From UBA2030 sp049969475 (GTDB lineage Bacteria; Bacteroidota; Bacteroidia; Bacteroidales; TTA-H9), in assembly GCA_049969475.1 (NCBI GenBank), contig JBMFOU010000004.1, positions 1 to 64,000 on the forward strand: a stretch of 64,000 bases of DNA. The letters run 5' to 3'. Under the pieces are notes generated by a model. It was not told the DNA's origin, did not search any database, and saw nothing but the letters and a program-made list of their open reading frames with translations. The translations under genes were made by a program, and so were the position numbers. Shown piece by piece: positions 8,568-16,744 of the stretch (the first letter of the stretch is position 1; each line of letters begins with the position of its first letter).

Positions 8568-8693
8568 TTGAAACCTACATTACTGTTAATCAATCCGTCC
8601 AATCAATACCGAAAGGGTTTTACGCTGAGACAACAGTCGCGGCAGGTGCCCCTGGGGTTGGGTATGGTGGCAGCCATGACACCCGATACCTAG
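8568..8693 (+). pseudogene. N-terminal segment of radical SAM copy 1, ended by in-frame amber codon
   Basis: From a TTG at 8568, 41 codons align without gaps to the start of copy 2: PTLLLINPSNQYRKGF against PTLVLVYPANQLRKGF, then PLGLGMVAAMTP against PLSLGIIAALTP. The frame stops at TAG 8691-8693, where copy 2 has TGG (Trp45) and the copy 3 remnant has TTT (Phe). The same frame resumes at once with KVYLMDEN, matching KVKIIDEN of copy 2. This is therefore the true N-terminus of the next CDS, cut off by a single G-to-A type change. It may be a nonsense mutation, a strain variant or a sequencing error. Confidence 0.85.
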
Positions 8694-8705
8694 AAAGTAT
8701 ATCTT

Positions 8706-9920
8706 ATGGACGAAAACATCCGTCCTTTTCGCTACCGTCCCGCTGATTTGGTAGCTATCACCGCTTTCACCACCACGGTTTCCCGAGCTTACGAAATTGC
8801 GGAGATTTACCGCCGGGAAGGCACACCGGTGGTTATCGGCGGCATTCATGCCTCTATGCTGCCTCAGGAAGCCATGCAGTATGCCGATGCTGTGGTGGTG
8901 GGTGAGGCTGAGAGCGTGTGGCCTCAGATTCTTAAGGATTTTGAAAATGGACGATTGCAGCCTTTGTATAAAGCCCCTCCGGCCGATTTAACCCGTATGC
9001 CTGCTCCCCGCCATGATATTTTTCATCCTTCTTATTTATTTGCTAGCATACAAACTTCTCGGGGCTGTCCTATGGACTGCGATTTCTGCTCTGTGCCAGC
9101 CTTTAATGGCCATCGCTATCGCCTTCGCCCGGTGGAGGCTATTCTTGAAGAGATGAGCTCGGTAAGAAATCGCCTGATTTATTTTGTGGATGATAATATC
9201 GTAGGGTATAATGAAAAGGCCCGGGAACATGCGGCCCTGCTTTTCGAAGGAATGATACGTAAGGGTCTGCGCAAGGAATGGTTTGCCCAGGCCAGTCTCA
9301 ACATAGCCCAAGACCCTGAATTGCTCAAACTTGCGGCCCGCAGTGGTTGTAAAATGCTGCTTATCGGCATTGAGGCTGAATCGGAAGATGCACTCAATGA
9401 TACCAATAAGCGTCTGAATCTGAAACTGGGCGTGGATAAATATGCACGGTCATTCCGTACCATTCACAAGGCTGGAATTGCTGTGCTGGGTGCATTTATT
9501 TACGGAATGGATTCTGATACCCAGGAATCGCTGCACAAGCGCACGAAGTTCATACTTCGCTCCTCGGTGGATGTTGTTCAGGCCAGTGCCATGACCCCAT
9601 TGCCCGGCACCCGTCTTTTCGATCGAATGAGAAAAGAGAATCGGTTGTTATCCCATAGTTTTCCTCAACACTGGCAGCATTTTCACTTTACCGATGTGGT
9701 TTTCAGGCCTAAACAAATGGAGCCCGAGGCCCTGGCAGCCGAAATGAACCGGGTTTACCATTCTATATGTTCTATGACTACGCTCAGAATAAAGTTTCTT
9801 CGCACCTTATGGAATACCCGAAGCCTCAGAACCGCCGTTTGGGCCTGGAATTCAAACCTCAATTACCGGATGGTGGCTTTCGAAAAGTCATCGGTGGCAC
9901 TTAACCCATTCAAGCCATGA
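8706..9920 (+). CDS. B12-binding radical SAM protein, copy 1 (N-terminally truncated by amber codon)
   Basis: 404 residues as they can be translated from the ATG 12 bases after the amber stop. With the upstream segment, the original gene was 450 codons, close to the 456-residue copy 2. The B12-binding Rossmann domain is present but lacks its first strand and helix; conserved VVIGGIHASM and VVGEAESVWP follow. The radical SAM cluster motif is in TSRGCPMDCDFCSV (CX3CX2C). Termination-reinitiation could still give a shortened protein, because the restart ATG lies close to the TAG. Members of this broad class (BchE, HpnR and methylase relatives) do cyclisations, methylations or other radical chemistry; the substrate is unknown. 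The stop overlaps the start of copy 2 in ATGA. Confidence 0.8.
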   Translation: MDENIRPFRYRPADLVAITAFTTTVSRAYEIAEIYRREGTPVVIGGIHASMLPQEAMQYADAVVVGEAESVWPQILKDFENGRLQPLYKAPPADLTRMPAPRHDIFHPSYLFASIQTSRGCPMDCDFCSVPAFNGHRYRLRPVEAILEEMSSVRNRLIYFVDDNIVGYNEKAREHAALLFEGMIRKGLRKEWFAQASLNIAQDPELLKLAARSGCKMLLIGIEAESEDALNDTNKRLNLKLGVDKYARSFRTIHKAGIAVLGAFIYGMDSDTQESLHKRTKFILRSSVDVVQASAMTPLPGTRLFDRMRKENRLLSHSFPQHWQHFHFTDVVFRPKQMEPEALAAEMNRVYHSICSMTTLRIKFLRTLWNTRSLRTAVWAWNSNLNYRMVAFEKSSVALNPFKP

Positions 9921-11287
9921 GCGATACCCGACCTACTCTTGTCCTGGTTTATCCGGCCAATCAGCTCCGTAAGGGATTTCTAGCCAACCGTGATACCAAA
10001 TACCAGCCTTTAAGTCTGGGGATCATAGCTGCACTTACCCCTTCGCATTGGAAGGTTAAAATTATCGACGAGAATTTTCGCTCTTTTAAATATTATCCTG
10101 CTGATTTAGTAGGAATTACAGCGTTTAGCAGCACGGCAACCCGGGCCTACGAAATTGCTCAGGTGTATCGCGAAAAAGGTACACCTGTGGTCATGGGGGG
10201 CATTCATGTGAGTATGATGCCCGATGAGGCGCTTCAGTTTGCCGATACGGTGGTTATAGGAGAGGCTGAAAGTGTTTGGCCTTCCCTTATCAGCGATTTC
10301 GAAGGTAATCGACTTCAGCGGGTGTATCGGGGTGAATTATTGCCCATGCGAAATGGTCCTCTGCCGCGTCGCGATTTGTTTCATCCAGGTTATGTATTTG
10401 GCTCTATCCAGACCAGCCGGGGCTGCCCTTTCGATTGCAGCTTCTGTTCGGTGTCGGCATTCAACGGGCGTCATTACCGGATGCGACCTGTAGAAGAAGT
10501 AATTGAGGAATTGAAAACCATCCCCCAACGCAATGTTTTCTTTTTAGATGATAATATCGTTGGTACCTCGAAAGCTCATCAGGAACGGGCCATAGAGCTT
10601 TTCCGAAAAATGGTGGAGAGCGGTATCCGAAAAGATTGGATTTCGCAGGCTTCGCTCAATCTGGCTGAAAATCCGGAAGTGTTGAATTGGGCAGCCCGCA
10701 GTGGTTGCAAAATGATTTTTGTGGGAGTGGAAACCGAGCAACCAGAGGGTCTGGAAGAATCCAACAAGAAAATTAATCTCCGCATTGGGGTGGACGCCTA
10801 CGAAAAGGTTTTTAGGAAAGTACATCAGCATGGCATTGCGGTTATCGCAGGCTTTATGTTTGGTTGGGATACCGACACTCCTGAACGCATTCAGCAGCGG
10901 GTTCGTTATATACGTTGCTCCGCGGCCGACTCCATTCAATCTACCTTTGTTACGCCCTTGCCCGGCACCCGTTTATTCGAAAAACTCAAACAAGAAGAAC
11001 GTTTCATTCATAATGATTTTCCTTCCGACTGGCAGCGTTTCGATTATGGAGATATGGTTTTTCAGCCTGCACTGATGAGCCGGGAAGCTTTCCTTTTGGA
11101 GATGAAGCTGGCCTTGCAGCGTATCTATGAGCCTGCTCACTTAGGGCGTAAATTTTTGCGTTCCTGGTGGAATCTCAAGAGCTTTACCACTGCTTATTGG
11201 TCGTATATGAGCAACTGGAATTACCGAAACATGTTTATCCAGGATGGTCGTAGGGTTAAAAATTGGTTTTTAGACCGAAAGAAATGA
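9917..11287 (+). CDS. B12-binding radical SAM protein, copy 2 (intact)
   Basis: 456 residues. The N-terminal cobalamin-binding domain (about 5-135) has ADLVGITAFSS, VVMGGIHVSM and VVIGEAESVWP and lacks the DxHxxG ligand motif, as is common in this class. The radical SAM domain has Cys170, Cys174 and Cys177 in TSRGCPFDCSFC; later motifs include LDDNIVG, SGCKMIFVGVE and TPLPGTRLFE. The C-terminal ~80 residues are basic and aromatic. This is the only undamaged member of a tandem array: the start overlaps copy 1 by ATGA and the stop overlaps the start of the copy 3 remnant the same way. The function is unknown; nearby acyl and glycan genes suggest modification of a lipid or surface molecule, which is inference. 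Confidence 0.85.
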   Translation: MSDTRPTLVLVYPANQLRKGFLANRDTKYQPLSLGIIAALTPSHWKVKIIDENFRSFKYYPADLVGITAFSSTATRAYEIAQVYREKGTPVVMGGIHVSMMPDEALQFADTVVIGEAESVWPSLISDFEGNRLQRVYRGELLPMRNGPLPRRDLFHPGYVFGSIQTSRGCPFDCSFCSVSAFNGRHYRMRPVEEVIEELKTIPQRNVFFLDDNIVGTSKAHQERAIELFRKMVESGIRKDWISQASLNLAENPEVLNWAARSGCKMIFVGVETEQPEGLEESNKKINLRIGVDAYEKVFRKVHQHGIAVIAGFMFGWDTDTPERIQQRVRYIRCSAADSIQSTFVTPLPGTRLFEKLKQEERFIHNDFPSDWQRFDYGDMVFQPALMSREAFLLEMKLALQRIYEPAHLGRKFLRSWWNLKSFTTAYWSYMSNWNYRNMFIQDGRRVKNWFLDRKK

Positions 11288-11503
11288 ATCAGCATCCTCC
11301 CACTTTGTAGCTCATTAATCCTATTTCGACTTTCACGAATGGATTCGCTGTGAACCTCTCCATGAAAAATCGACCTCTTTCTTTTAGGAATTCTTACTGC
11401 TTTAACGCCGACTTACTTTAAAATAAAACTTACTGACGAAAATTCTCGGAGATTTAAACCCTATGCAGCAGATTTAATGGCTATTACAGGGAGAGGGTGT
11501 TAA
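11284..11503 (+). pseudogene. Decayed N-terminal remnant of a third radical SAM copy
   Basis: Begins at an ATG overlapping the copy 2 stop (ATGA). The first part reads PTL, then a TAG stop at 11308-11310, then LINP, a diverged stretch with NGF, and RPLSF; these align in order to the copy 2 N-terminus (PTLVLVYP, RKGF, QPLSL). A +1 frameshift near 11384 then gives LGILTALTPTYFKIKLTDEN and FKPYAADLMAIT, matching LGIIAALTPSHWKVKIIDEN and FKYYPADLVGIT. Homology ends at TAA 11501-11503. It is thus a pseudogene with a nonsense codon, a frameshift and a 3' deletion. The 80 bases from there to the next gene show nothing recognisable. Confidence 0.85.
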
Positions 11504-11583
11504 AATCAATTATAAATAACTTAAGGATATTTCACCTTCGATACAATCGGCTTTCGAGTCGATTATCGTGTTATTAATAGATT

Positions 11584-13347
11584 TTAGTTTTCGAAAAGCT
11601 TGTTTATTAGGTTTTTATATTTCTTTTCCACTACCCTCCGTTTGAGTTTAAGACTGGGTGTAAGCTCCCCGGAATCAATGCTCCATTCATCAGCTACCAG
11701 GGCCCATTTTTGAATGGTTTCATTTTCCTTGATTCCCGGGCCATTCATTTGTTTGATCTCCGACTCAATGATTTTTTTGACTTGCTGATTTTCTATCATT
11801 TCGGCAAGAGATGTGAAGGTAATTCCCTGTTTTTTAAAGTATTCTGTAAGAAATTCAAAATTGGGTTGAATGATAGCTGCCAGATAGTTTTGGCTTTCGC
11901 CTACGACCAGTGCATGGCTTATAAAAAGCGACTGTTTGAGCAGGCTTTCAAGTTTCTCAGGGTACACATAAATTCCTGAGGCAAGTTTGAAAATTTCCTT
12001 TTTCCGTCCGGTGATTTTAATAAAACCTTCAGCATCTATTTCGGCCAGGTCGCCTGTATGGAGCCATCCATCTTCGTCAATTACTTGCCGGGTTAGTTCT
12101 GGTTGTAAATAGTATCCTGCCATAACATTAGGACCTTTCACTAATAGTTCTCCATCGGGAGCCACTTTAACCAGGATATCGGGAATGGCCTTACCTATGG
12201 TACCTGGTTTTACATAATTTTCAGTGTTGTAAGCTACCAGAGGCGAGGCCTCAGTCAATCCATAGCCTTCGTAAACCGGGATGCCTGCCGCCCAGAAAAT
12301 TTTCACCAGATAGGGCTGAACACTGGCTCCCCCTGTAATAATTTTAATGATCTCTCCCCCAAGTGCTTCCTTCCATTTTACGAAAACCAGCCTACGGGCA
12401 AGCTTGAGCTGAATATTGTACCACCAGCCCATGTCGGTTTTTAACTCGTAGCTCCGGGCCAGGCGTAAGGCCCAGTTAAAAACCGTTTTTTGAATTCCTG
12501 TTAATTCCATACCTTTCTTTAAGATTCCCTGATAAACCTTTTCAAGCAGCAAAGGAACGGAAACCATGATATGGGGTTTTATTTCCTTAAGGGTAGAAAG
12601 AATGGCGCTTACTCCATCGGCATAGTAAACGGGAATGCCCAGATAAAGGGCAATGTAGTTTACCATTCTCTCATAAGAGTGAGAGAGGGGAAGATAGCAT
12701 ACGTATCGGTAGTGAGAATGCAGATTGATGGTGTAGGCTGCAACCAATGCATTACTTACGTGATTTTCGTGCGTGAGCATGACTCCTTTGGGCTGGCTGG
12801 TAGTTCCTGAGGTGTAAATGATGGAGGCCAGGTCGTCTGGCTTTACATTTTCCATTCTCCGGTTCAATTCCTCGGGATGCTGGTTCATTTCTCCTAAAAG
12901 TATGAATTCGGAATACGGAATGCTGCTTGAATTTTCATCAAAACAAATCACTTTCTCAAGCGCAGGTAGCTCATTTTTCCTGATTTCGATGGCTGCAGCT
13001 GTATAACGATTTCCGGTAAATACTATACGAGTACCCGATTCCTTAAGAATATAAATTAGCTCGTCTTCGCTAATCGAAGGATAGATGGGCACGTGGATGG
13101 CCCCAATTTGGAGCGTCCCCATGTCTACAAAATTCCACTCAGGCCGGTTGGTGCTTATGTTGGCTATTCGGTCGCCGGGCTTTATTCCCAATTCAATAAG
13201 ACTGTAGCTGACTAATTTTGCTTGATGGATGTATTGTTCAGAGGAATAGGTTATCCATTGACCCGCCTTTTTCCCGGCAATAACCACATCCTTATGGTGC
13301 CGCTCGTGATTGTAATAGAGAAAGTCGAATACTCGTTTTACGTACAT
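11584..13347 (-). CDS. Long-chain acyl-CoA synthetase (AMP-forming)
   Basis: 587 residues, the usual length for bacterial FadD/FAA-type ligases of the ANL superfamily. The phosphate-binding P-loop is IIYTSGTTSQPKGVM (about residues 176-190). YEGYGLTEASP (A5) and GWLHTGDLAEI (A7/A8) follow, then the hinge and a C-terminal lysine region. It activates fatty acids to acyl-CoA through an acyl-adenylate, probably at the inner membrane face. The start ATG at 13347 is preceded by a TAGCTTTG -7 element. Chain-length preference cannot be read. It is monocistronic and convergent with the radical SAM array. Confidence 0.9.
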   Translation of the reverse strand: MYVKRVFDFLYYNHERHHKDVVIAGKKAGQWITYSSEQYIHQAKLVSYSLIELGIKPGDRIANISTNRPEWNFVDMGTLQIGAIHVPIYPSISEDELIYILKESGTRIVFTGNRYTAAAIEIRKNELPALEKVICFDENSSSIPYSEFILLGEMNQHPEELNRRMENVKPDDLASIIYTSGTTSQPKGVMLTHENHVSNALVAAYTINLHSHYRYVCYLPLSHSYERMVNYIALYLGIPVYYADGVSAILSTLKEIKPHIMVSVPLLLEKVYQGILKKGMELTGIQKTVFNWALRLARSYELKTDMGWWYNIQLKLARRLVFVKWKEALGGEIIKIITGGASVQPYLVKIFWAAGIPVYEGYGLTEASPLVAYNTENYVKPGTIGKAIPDILVKVAPDGELLVKGPNVMAGYYLQPELTRQVIDEDGWLHTGDLAEIDAEGFIKITGRKKEIFKLASGIYVYPEKLESLLKQSLFISHALVVGESQNYLAAIIQPNFEFLTEYFKKQGITFTSLAEMIENQQVKKIIESEIKQMNGPGIKENETIQKWALVADEWSIDSGELTPSLKLKRRVVEKKYKNLINKLFEN

Positions 13348-13375
13348 ATAGAATTTTATTGTAAAATGAGGTGGG

Positions 13376-13383
13376 CAAAGCTA
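13376..13383 (-). promoter_or_regulatory. -7 element (TAGCTTTG) for the acyl-CoA synthetase gene
   Basis: TAnnTTTG match on the minus strand, 29 bases before the start codon at 13347. Confidence 0.5.
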
Positions 13384-13419
13384 CAAAGAAAAGATTTGGC
13401 CAGTTGGTTAATTGGATTT

Positions 13420-13452
13420 GTTAAAAACAAGAAACGGCCCGAAAAAGGGCCG
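13420..13452 (-). terminator. Rho-independent terminator of rho
   Basis: Stem CGGCCC/GGGCCG (13435-13440 with 13447-13452) with a six-base loop; on the minus strand it is followed by TTTCTTGTTTTT. It lies 28 bases beyond the rho stop codon. Confidence 0.85.
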
Positions 13453-13480
13453 ACAGAAGTTTGGGTGCAATATTTTTTAA

Positions 13481-15460
13481 TCAACTGTTCATGGATGCCA
13501 GGAACTCTTCATTATCTTTTGTGCCTCGCATTTTGTCTTGCAAAAATTCCATGGCTTCCTGAGTGGTCATGTCAGCCAGATGGTTGCGCAGAATCCAAAC
13601 CCGCTGGAGTACGTCGCGGGGAAGCAGCAGGTCGTCGCGGCGGGTGGAAGAGGCTACGATATCGATGGCCGGGAAAATACGTTTGTTGGAAAGTCTACGA
13701 TCGAGCTGTAGTTCCATATTGCCCGTTCCCTTGAATTCTTCGAAAATAACCTCATCCATTCGTGAGCCTGTGTCAATGAGGGCTGTGGACACAATGGTAA
13801 GCGAACCGCCATTTTCAATTTGTCGGGCTGCCCCAAAAAATCGTTTGGGTTTTTGCAGAGCATTGGCCTCTACACCGCCTGATAGGACTTTACCCGAGGC
13901 CGGAGAAACAGTATTGTAAGCCCTGGCCAGTCGGGTGATGGAGTCGAGTAAAATAACCACATCATGTCCGCATTCTACCAGTCTTTTGGCTTTTTCGAGA
14001 ATGATGCCTGCAATGCGTACATGGCGGTCGGCCGGCTCGTCGAAAGTGGACGATACCACCTCTGCCCTTACACTTCTTTGCATGTCGGTAACCTCTTCCG
14101 GACGTTCATCAATTAATAAAACAATGAGGTAAACGTCGGGATGGTTTTCTGCAATGGCATTGGCTATTTCTTTGAGTATCCAAGTTTTACCGGTCTTGGG
14201 CTGAGCTACGATAAGCCCACGTTGGCCCATACCAATGGGAGAGAAAAGATCGATGATGCGCGAGGTAAGGGTTTCGTGCTTATGACCGGTGAGTTTAAAT
14301 TTTTTGTGCGGGAATAAGGGGGTAAGAAAGTCGAAAGGTACGCGGTCGCGAATTCTCTCTGGTTCGAGGCCATTGATAAGCTCGGCTTTCACCAGGGGAA
14401 AAAATTTCTCGCCATCACGGGGCGGACGTATTGTGCCGCGAATGGTATCGCCCGTTTTTAGCCCCAGCATTTTTATTTGCTGTTGCGAGACCAATACATC
14501 ATCAGGCGAGGGCATGTAGTTGTAGTCGGAGGAACGAAGGAAACCGAATCCTTCTGGCATAATTTCCAGTACACCTTCAGTGGTTACAATTCCTTCGTTG
14601 TTGAAGGGGTAATACTCATCCCTTTTTTTATCGAATTTTTCGAAGGGCTGCCTTTGCAAACGCAGGGATGCCTCTCTCTGAGCTCTTTCGCGGGCTATTT
14701 GTTCTTTGAAATCTATTTTTCCAACTTCCGGCATCTCGTCTTCGATTTCTGTTACTTCAGGAGTAACAACACCCATACTTTCCGTTAGCGACTCCTCGGC
14801 ACCGTTGTCGTCATCTACCAAAAGTTTTTCAGGAATAATTTCCTCTTTAAGCATCAATGCCTGCCGCATCGATTTGGTGATGACGGTAGGTTTTTTAACT
14901 GGTTCGGATTCTTTGGGGGCTTCAGCTGCCTCTGGTTTATCAGGCTTTTCCTGTTTTTTGTTCAGCAATTGAGGTATGTCGTCCATTTTAGCCATTTGTC
15001 GGGCTCTGATAAACGGATTCGTAGCGAGTCTTTGGTCTTCCTTAGGTTCTGCCTGGTTGGTTTGTTCGTTTGGTTGCCTTGCATTGTCAGCGAGTTTATC
15101 ATTCCGGTTTGTTGTAGCTGGTTGATTATCCTGTGGAGTTTCTGTTTTTGCGGGCCGGCCCCGTCGGCGGTTCGACTTTTTGTTGGTTTCTGCCTGCTCT
15201 TGTTCTGCCTGAGTTTCGGTTGCAGATGCGACGGCAGGGGGGGGCGATGGCTGCGAGGGTTCTGATTTTTTGGGTCTACCCCTCCGTCCCCGCGAAGTGG
15301 ATTTTTGCTCTTCTGGCGAGGGCATCGTGGCTTGCTTGTCGAGAATCCTGTATATAAGATCTTGCTTGCCCAGGCCGTCTATTTCGCTGATGCCCAGATT
15401 TCGGGCAATCTCCCGAAGCTCAGGGAGCATTTTTTCGTTTAACGAATGAATATCGTACAT
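13481..15460 (-). CDS. rho: Transcription termination factor Rho with N-terminal insert
   Basis: 659 residues against about 420 for E. coli Rho. Order: a Rho N-terminal SAP-like helical domain (about 5-40, LPELREIARNLGI), a ~230-residue low-complexity insert rich in Gln, Glu, Lys, Pro and RGRPKK/RRGRPAK AT-hook-like motifs, the cold-shock RNA-binding domain (near EGFGFLRS), then the hexameric ATPase with Walker A QPKTGKTW and Walker B VILLDSITRLARAYN. The primary RNA-binding and ATPase motifs look complete. Long N-terminal inserts are known in Rho of several phyla including Bacteroidota. DUF4293 is encoded divergently upstream. Confidence 0.95.
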   Translation of the reverse strand: MYDIHSLNEKMLPELREIARNLGISEIDGLGKQDLIYRILDKQATMPSPEEQKSTSRGRRGRPKKSEPSQPSPPPAVASATETQAEQEQAETNKKSNRRRGRPAKTETPQDNQPATTNRNDKLADNARQPNEQTNQAEPKEDQRLATNPFIRARQMAKMDDIPQLLNKKQEKPDKPEAAEAPKESEPVKKPTVITKSMRQALMLKEEIIPEKLLVDDDNGAEESLTESMGVVTPEVTEIEDEMPEVGKIDFKEQIARERAQREASLRLQRQPFEKFDKKRDEYYPFNNEGIVTTEGVLEIMPEGFGFLRSSDYNYMPSPDDVLVSQQQIKMLGLKTGDTIRGTIRPPRDGEKFFPLVKAELINGLEPERIRDRVPFDFLTPLFPHKKFKLTGHKHETLTSRIIDLFSPIGMGQRGLIVAQPKTGKTWILKEIANAIAENHPDVYLIVLLIDERPEEVTDMQRSVRAEVVSSTFDEPADRHVRIAGIILEKAKRLVECGHDVVILLDSITRLARAYNTVSPASGKVLSGGVEANALQKPKRFFGAARQIENGGSLTIVSTALIDTGSRMDEVIFEEFKGTGNMELQLDRRLSNKRIFPAIDIVASSTRRDDLLLPRDVLQRVWILRNHLADMTTQEAMEFLQDKMRGTKDNEEFLASMNS

Positions 15461-15644
15461 GTTATTGGTGCTTGTATTTCAAAAAAAGCAACAAAAGAGG
15501 TATTGCTCTGCTGTATAAATTTGAATAAAATAAAGAGTGTTTGCTAAGTTGCTTACCCAGTTCGATTCGCCGCTCATGGAGGTAATAGAGTCCGGCAGGG
15601 CTGGAATAAGTAAGTCTAAATGAAGGATTGAGGAAATATTGGTG

Positions 15645-15652
15645 CAAATGTA
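15645..15652 (-). promoter_or_regulatory. -7 element (TACATTTG), candidate rho promoter
   Basis: TAnnTTTG match on the minus strand, about 185 bases upstream of rho. It implies a long leader. Confidence 0.4.
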
Positions 15653-15740
15653 CATGTTTTTATTTAAAGTTATTCCTTTTGTTGAAAATAATTTCGGGTT
15701 TGTGTCCAGCCATTACGCCTAAACTTTCACTTTCCTGTTG

Positions 15741-15748
15741 TATTTTTG
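15741..15748 (+). promoter_or_regulatory. -7 element (TATTTTTG) for the DUF4293 gene
   Basis: TAnnTTTG match 26 bases before the ATG at 15775. It supports that start over the long upstream frame from 15628. Confidence 0.5.
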
Positions 15749-15774
15749 CCTTACTTTTAAATGATTTATTCAGA

Positions 15775-16248
15775 ATGATTCAACGCATACAAACCTTATA
15801 TCTTTTTCTGGCAGCTGTGGCTACCGGAGTAGTGGTATTTTTGTTTCCCCTGGCCGGATTTTATGGAGATTCGGCTGTTCTGGAGTTGTGGATAACGGGC
15901 CTGAAAAACCTGGCTAAGATAGATGCTCCGGTTCATCTAAGTCCTCTCCTTTCCTACCTGGGTGCCTTTTTGTCGCTGGTAGTGGCCATTCAATCGATTA
16001 TTATTCTTTTGCAATACAAAAACCGTATCCGTCAGCTTAAATTATTGCGAATTGCCTGGTTAGCAAACATCATCCTGGTGGTTTTCCTCTTTTTTGAAAG
16101 CAACCTGGTGGCCAAAGGGGCTGAAGTATCACCAGAATACAAGGCAGGGATTTTCTTCCCGGTTATAAGTCTGGTATTGCTACTCCTTGCCCAAAGAGCT
16201 ATTCAGTCCGATGAACGAAAGGTTCGTGCAGCCGATAGAATACGCTAA
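15775..16248 (+). CDS. DUF4293 family membrane protein
   Basis: 157 residues beginning MIQRIQTLYLFLA, the usual start of this Bacteroidota-specific family. Four hydrophobic segments are visible (about 7-27, 57-80, 95-112 and 125-142), with a short basic tail. It is an inner-membrane protein of unknown function. It is encoded divergently from rho. The frame is open further upstream to 15628, but the ATG at 15775 gives the family-typical N-terminus and follows the -7 element at 15741. Confidence 0.85.
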   Translation: MIQRIQTLYLFLAAVATGVVVFLFPLAGFYGDSAVLELWITGLKNLAKIDAPVHLSPLLSYLGAFLSLVVAIQSIIILLQYKNRIRQLKLLRIAWLANIILVVFLFFESNLVAKGAEVSPEYKAGIFFPVISLVLLLLAQRAIQSDERKVRAADRIR

Positions 16249-16255
16249 GCAGCAT

Positions 16256-16744
16256 TCAGGCCTTTTCCACTATTTCCAGTTGGCTTACTTTTCCGCCTTC
16301 AATAACAAAACGGAGCAAGGTCATTTTCGTGTGTATTCCTTGTTTGCCACATGCGCCGGGATTGAGGTGTAGAAGGTTATTTTTGAGGTCGGGCATTACC
16401 TTCAAAATATGCGAGTGTCCGCTTATAAATAGTCCAGGGTGAAATAAATTTATCAGTTTGCGTGCTTCTGGACTGTATTTTCCTGGATAGCCCCCAATAT
16501 GCATCATTAAAACTTTGAGTGATTCTATCTCAAACAATAAGTATTCGGGGCATTCCCTGCGTACCAGATGATCATCGATATTTCCATGTACGGCCCGTAA
16601 GGGTTTTATCTCCCGCAATTCATCTAAAACCTTGAGGCCTCCAATATCGCCGGCATGCCATATTTCATCGGTTTCCTGCAGCGCTTGTTTAACAAAAGGG
16701 AGAATAATTCCGTGGGTGTCGGAAATAAGTCCGATTCGAACCAT
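16256..16744 (-). CDS. YfcE/MJ0936-type metallophosphoesterase
   Basis: 162 residues, full length for the small YfcE-like phosphodiesterase family. The metal-binding blocks appear in order: LISDTHG (residues 6-12), HAGDIGG, VHGNIDD, MMHIGG and SGHSHI. These cytosolic enzymes hydrolyse phosphodiesters with Mn2+ or similar metals; the natural substrate is usually unknown. It starts directly after the universal stress protein stop (adjacent bases), so the two are co-transcribed. Its 3' end faces DUF4293 with a 7-base gap. Confidence 0.9.
   Translation of the reverse strand: MVRIGLISDTHGIILPFVKQALQETDEIWHAGDIGGLKVLDELREIKPLRAVHGNIDDHLVRRECPEYLLFEIESLKVLMMHIGGYPGKYSPEARKLINLFHPGLFISGHSHILKVMPDLKNNLLHLNPGACGKQGIHTKMTLLRFVIEGGKVSQLEIVEKA

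Larger units (their letters stand above)
15461..15774. other. Divergent intergenic region between rho and DUF4293
   Basis: 314 bases without a convincing gene. It holds the two predicted -7 elements at 15645 (minus) and 15741 (plus). The rho leader would be about 175 bases long, enough for an autoregulatory untranslated region, but no specific structure was identified. Confidence 0.5.

Noticed and set aside
8691..8693. TAG as a recoded sense codon (pyrrolysine or amber reassignment)
   Set aside because: Other genes in the window end normally at TAG and no recoding machinery or element is visible; a nonsense mutation or read error is simpler.
13222..13734. 170-codon plus-strand open frame over the 5' end of the acyl-CoA synthetase gene and the 3' end of rho
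   Set aside because: It lies antisense to two well-supported genes and across the rho terminator, with no family-like sequence.
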